A stretch of DNA of 64,000 nucleotides from Piezodorus guildinii (Eukaryota; Arthropoda; Insecta; Hemiptera; Pentatomidae). Location: NCBI GenBank assembly GCA_023052935.1, contig CM041293.1, positions 176,319,600-176,383,599 on the forward strand. Direction: 5' to 3'. How positions within the stretch are numbered: the first letter of the stretch is position 1; every line of letters starts with the position of its first letter. This document shows, piece after piece, positions 62,041 to 64,000 of this stretch. Under the pieces are notes generated by a model that was not told where the DNA came from, made no database searches, and worked only from the letters and a program-made list of their open reading frames with translations. A program made the translations under genes and the position numbers.

Positions 62041-62305
62041 ACATAATTATTAATTTACATGTTTTAATTTAAATCTGTATTTTTTTCCCTCAAACTCGTC
62101 TTTGAAGGCTGTGCGGAGGTTTTAGAGGGTAAGAGCGGGGGATTTAGACATAGTTAGAACACACCGGCACCGAGACGTGAGTTTTTAATTAATTTATTCA
62201 ATGTTTTTGGTCCAAGCGCACTAATACACACCGACACCCTATCTTTTTTTTATTTAAATCAATTCTTTCCTTAATTTTTGGACATGCTTTACTTTTAAGA
62301 ACACA
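62041..62305. other. No gene recognised
   Basis: A+T-rich with a short G-rich patch (GTAAGAGCGGGGGATTTAGA). Nothing assigned. Confidence 0.4.
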
Positions 62306-62309
62306 GCTT

Positions 62310-63040
62310 TTTTTTATTTATTAATATTTACAATTGTATTAGTTAATACAACAAGTATAAATAAGCTATGAGATAAAATACATTAAAAGACATAAAGAGA
62401 AACTGCCCAGTGGCAGAACTCCCGTAGGTAATCTAAATAGAAGGTCTCGAGGCCACCTTCTTTTAAACGCCTGGGAGGATTTTTAGGAATGGAAGAGGAT
62501 TGAAACTAGTGGATTAGAGTAGGAGTGGAGTTTGTCATGGAAGGAATGGTACCTGGTTCGGGCCAAATCTGCTACATAAGTAACATTAAGATGATGTTAT
62601 TCGTGACAAAGTAAGGAGCATTGAGGATGTTTCGAAGGATTTTCTATTGTAAGGATTAAAGACGGAAAGAACTTAATGGTTTACTAGAGCCCCAAAGCTC
62701 AACTCCGTACGTCCAGATAGGCCTTCTGATGGTGATATAGATGAGCCATTTGTGGTTAAATGGAAGGTTAGAGCGTCTGTCTGGTAAGTGTTGAAGTAAC
62801 CGAAAGCGGCGAGCAGATTCTTGGCGTTTCAGTCTAGTGTGCGGATTCCATGTTAGACGTCTGTCAAGAAGAAGTCCTAGATAGCGAATATGTTCAAATG
62901 GAATAAGCGGAATATCATTAAAGGACACTGTAAGGCAGAATTTCAAAGGGTTACGACGAAGGGTGAAGGTTATTTGGTGAGATTTTATAGAATTTATTTT
63001 AATTCTCCAATTCTGACACCATACCTCAAGGTCAACACAA
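62310..63040 (-). pseudogene. JK2 LINE 3' part (-)
   Basis: The reverse strand encodes FNDIPLIPFEHIRYLGLLLD, RRLTWNPHTRLKRQESARRF, HLPDRRSNLPFNHKWLIYIT and IRRPIWTYGVELWGSSKPLS without a stop for 96 codons, then degenerates. The 3' end lies near 62,310 (TTATTAATATTTACAATTGT on the plus strand). It is 5'-truncated after the FADD block. Confidence 0.88.
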
Positions 63041-63625
63041 CTTTAAATAGAAAACATATTCTACTAACACTTAAACCCCTTGTTTTCTGCTTTACTTTAA
63101 CGATTTATGATCTACTAGACATTCTATTCCACGAAAATTCAGCGGTCATAAGGCCTTGTTAGTAATAATAAATTAAAAACACAATGAATAAAGAAAAAAC
63201 AATTAATAAACCTTGGATCAAAGACTTTAATTGATTCTTCACTACCGATATCAGCCACTAAGGGGCAGTAGTTAACCCGCTGTTAAGTAACGACTTGATA
63301 GCACGCCAATGTTCTGACGTCTAGTGGCTGTCATGCAAACCTATCATATTAACGTGTAACATAATTATATAACATAATTAGTGATATATTGGGGTAAACT
63401 TACCAACACGAGGGTTCTCTGCACCGAACCGAACAATCCTGAAATAAAATAAATATATGTGAATATATAAATTAAAGTAATATTAATTAATTATATGTGA
63501 TAAATTAATATAATAAATTACTATTGTCTCTAACACAAGATAAAAGCTTTTTTTTTAGGTTAAATAACATTTATTTAAAATTATTGTTTTGACAAAATGG
63601 TTATTTAGTTGGTTAATTCGTTGGC
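63041..63625. other. No gene recognised
   Basis: Unassigned A+T-rich sequence. 63,240-63,340 is more balanced (CAGCCACTAAGGGGCAGTAG) but shows no motif. Confidence 0.4.
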
Positions 63626-63629
63626 TCCC

Positions 63630-64000
63630 TTTCTCTGACACAGTCCTTGTCTTCCTTCTAGACAAAGGCTAACTTAGAACCAACATACTAGACTTAAACG
63701 ACAAGAACTTAATCGACGATTTGGCCAATTATACAGACTACTGAACAGAAATTCTAATTATGTCACCAACCTTATCTTACACCGCGACTTAAATATTTCA
63801 TTTATTTTAGACTTTATTCCATCAAAATTCTCTAAATTCCATCACAACCTTATCCATCCCCCTAATCCGCTTGCTCAATCCTTATCCAGCTCCACACATC
63901 CTTACCACCCCCCTAGATGGTTGAAACGGCAGTGGCCTCGAGATCTCTTGTAACATGTATAATGGAGTTCTAGCATTGGCTAGATTCTCCACTCACGTTC
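63630..64000 (+). pseudogene. JK1 LINE 3' end, cut by the window edge
   Basis: CTTAAACGACAAGAACTTAA, TCGACGATTTGGCCAATTAT (RLKRQELNRRFGQLYRLLN), then a deletion to LILHRDLNISFILDFIPSKF and TWLKRQWPRDLL-type codons. The 3' untranslated text TGGAGTTCTAGCATTGGCTA reaches the last base. Confidence 0.88.

Overview
This window is eukaryotic, strongly A+T-rich and gene-poor. It looks like arthropod (probably insect) DNA built almost entirely from transposable elements (TEs) of several ages. The evidence is Jockey-, RTE-, CR1-, I- and R4/Dong-type non-LTR retrotransposons, two mariner families, three tRNA-like SINE families and many palindromic non-autonomous elements. I see no convincing single-copy host gene, rRNA, functional tRNA, CRISPR array or viral gene. 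I cannot name the species.

Family names used here are my own. R850: a noncoding repeat of about 850 bp and the commonest family; forward copies start near CTGGTGCGGGCAACACACGA and end near ATATATAGTAAGTGAAAGTA. JK1, JK2, JK3: three Jockey-like LINE families. SINE-a: tail AAAGTGACGTTAAA. SINE-b: head GGCGTGGTTTAGTGGGTAGA. SINE-c: a third tRNA-like family. Mariner A: ends TTGGGTTGATGCAAAATTAA. Mariner B: ends TTGGGTTGTGTCACATGAAA. Motif M: CTGANGATG, a variable stem-loop, then GAAACGT. Hairpin H: a variable 5-bp stem closing an 18-nt loop AAAACNNNNNGGTCATCA.

Layout. 0-1.2 kb: nested palindrome built from SINE-a. 1.2-3.5 kb: short tandem and dispersed motifs. 3.5-9.1 kb: R850 copies, a mariner B relic, a terminal-inverted-repeat (TIR) element and a SINE-b. 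9.1-13.5 kb: RTE, JK1, JK2, I-like and JK3 relics around a large foldback. 14.6-15.4 kb: a tandem array. 15.9-20.1 kb: CR1-like, RTE-like and JK2 relics. 20.3-21.4 kb: a LINE C-terminus of R4/Dong type between ATT repeats. 22-27.4 kb: JK2, JK3, R850 and SINEs. 27.4-30.9 kb: an R850 copy split by a TIR element and an RTE LINE. 31-37.9 kb: mariner B, JK1, JK2, R850 and SINE-b. 38.3-45.6 kb: one R850 copy split by three insertions, the last a full-length Jockey element with both reading frames open. 45.6-56 kb: R850, SINEs, a duplicated composite repeat, mariner B. 56.8-59.2 kb: a large inverted pair carrying hairpin H around motif M and a degenerate conserved segment. 59.2-64 kb: SINE-a, RTE, JK3 with mariner A, JK2, JK1.

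The only genes likely to be functional are the two reading frames of the Jockey element at 40,841-45,608. ORF1 would coat the RNA. ORF2 would nick the target and reverse transcribe. The element has a 13-bp target-site duplication and a 48-bp poly(A) tract. The most unusual signals are two short RNA-like motifs (M and H) whose stems vary by compensating changes while their loops or cores stay fixed. They occur together in three separate foldback elements.
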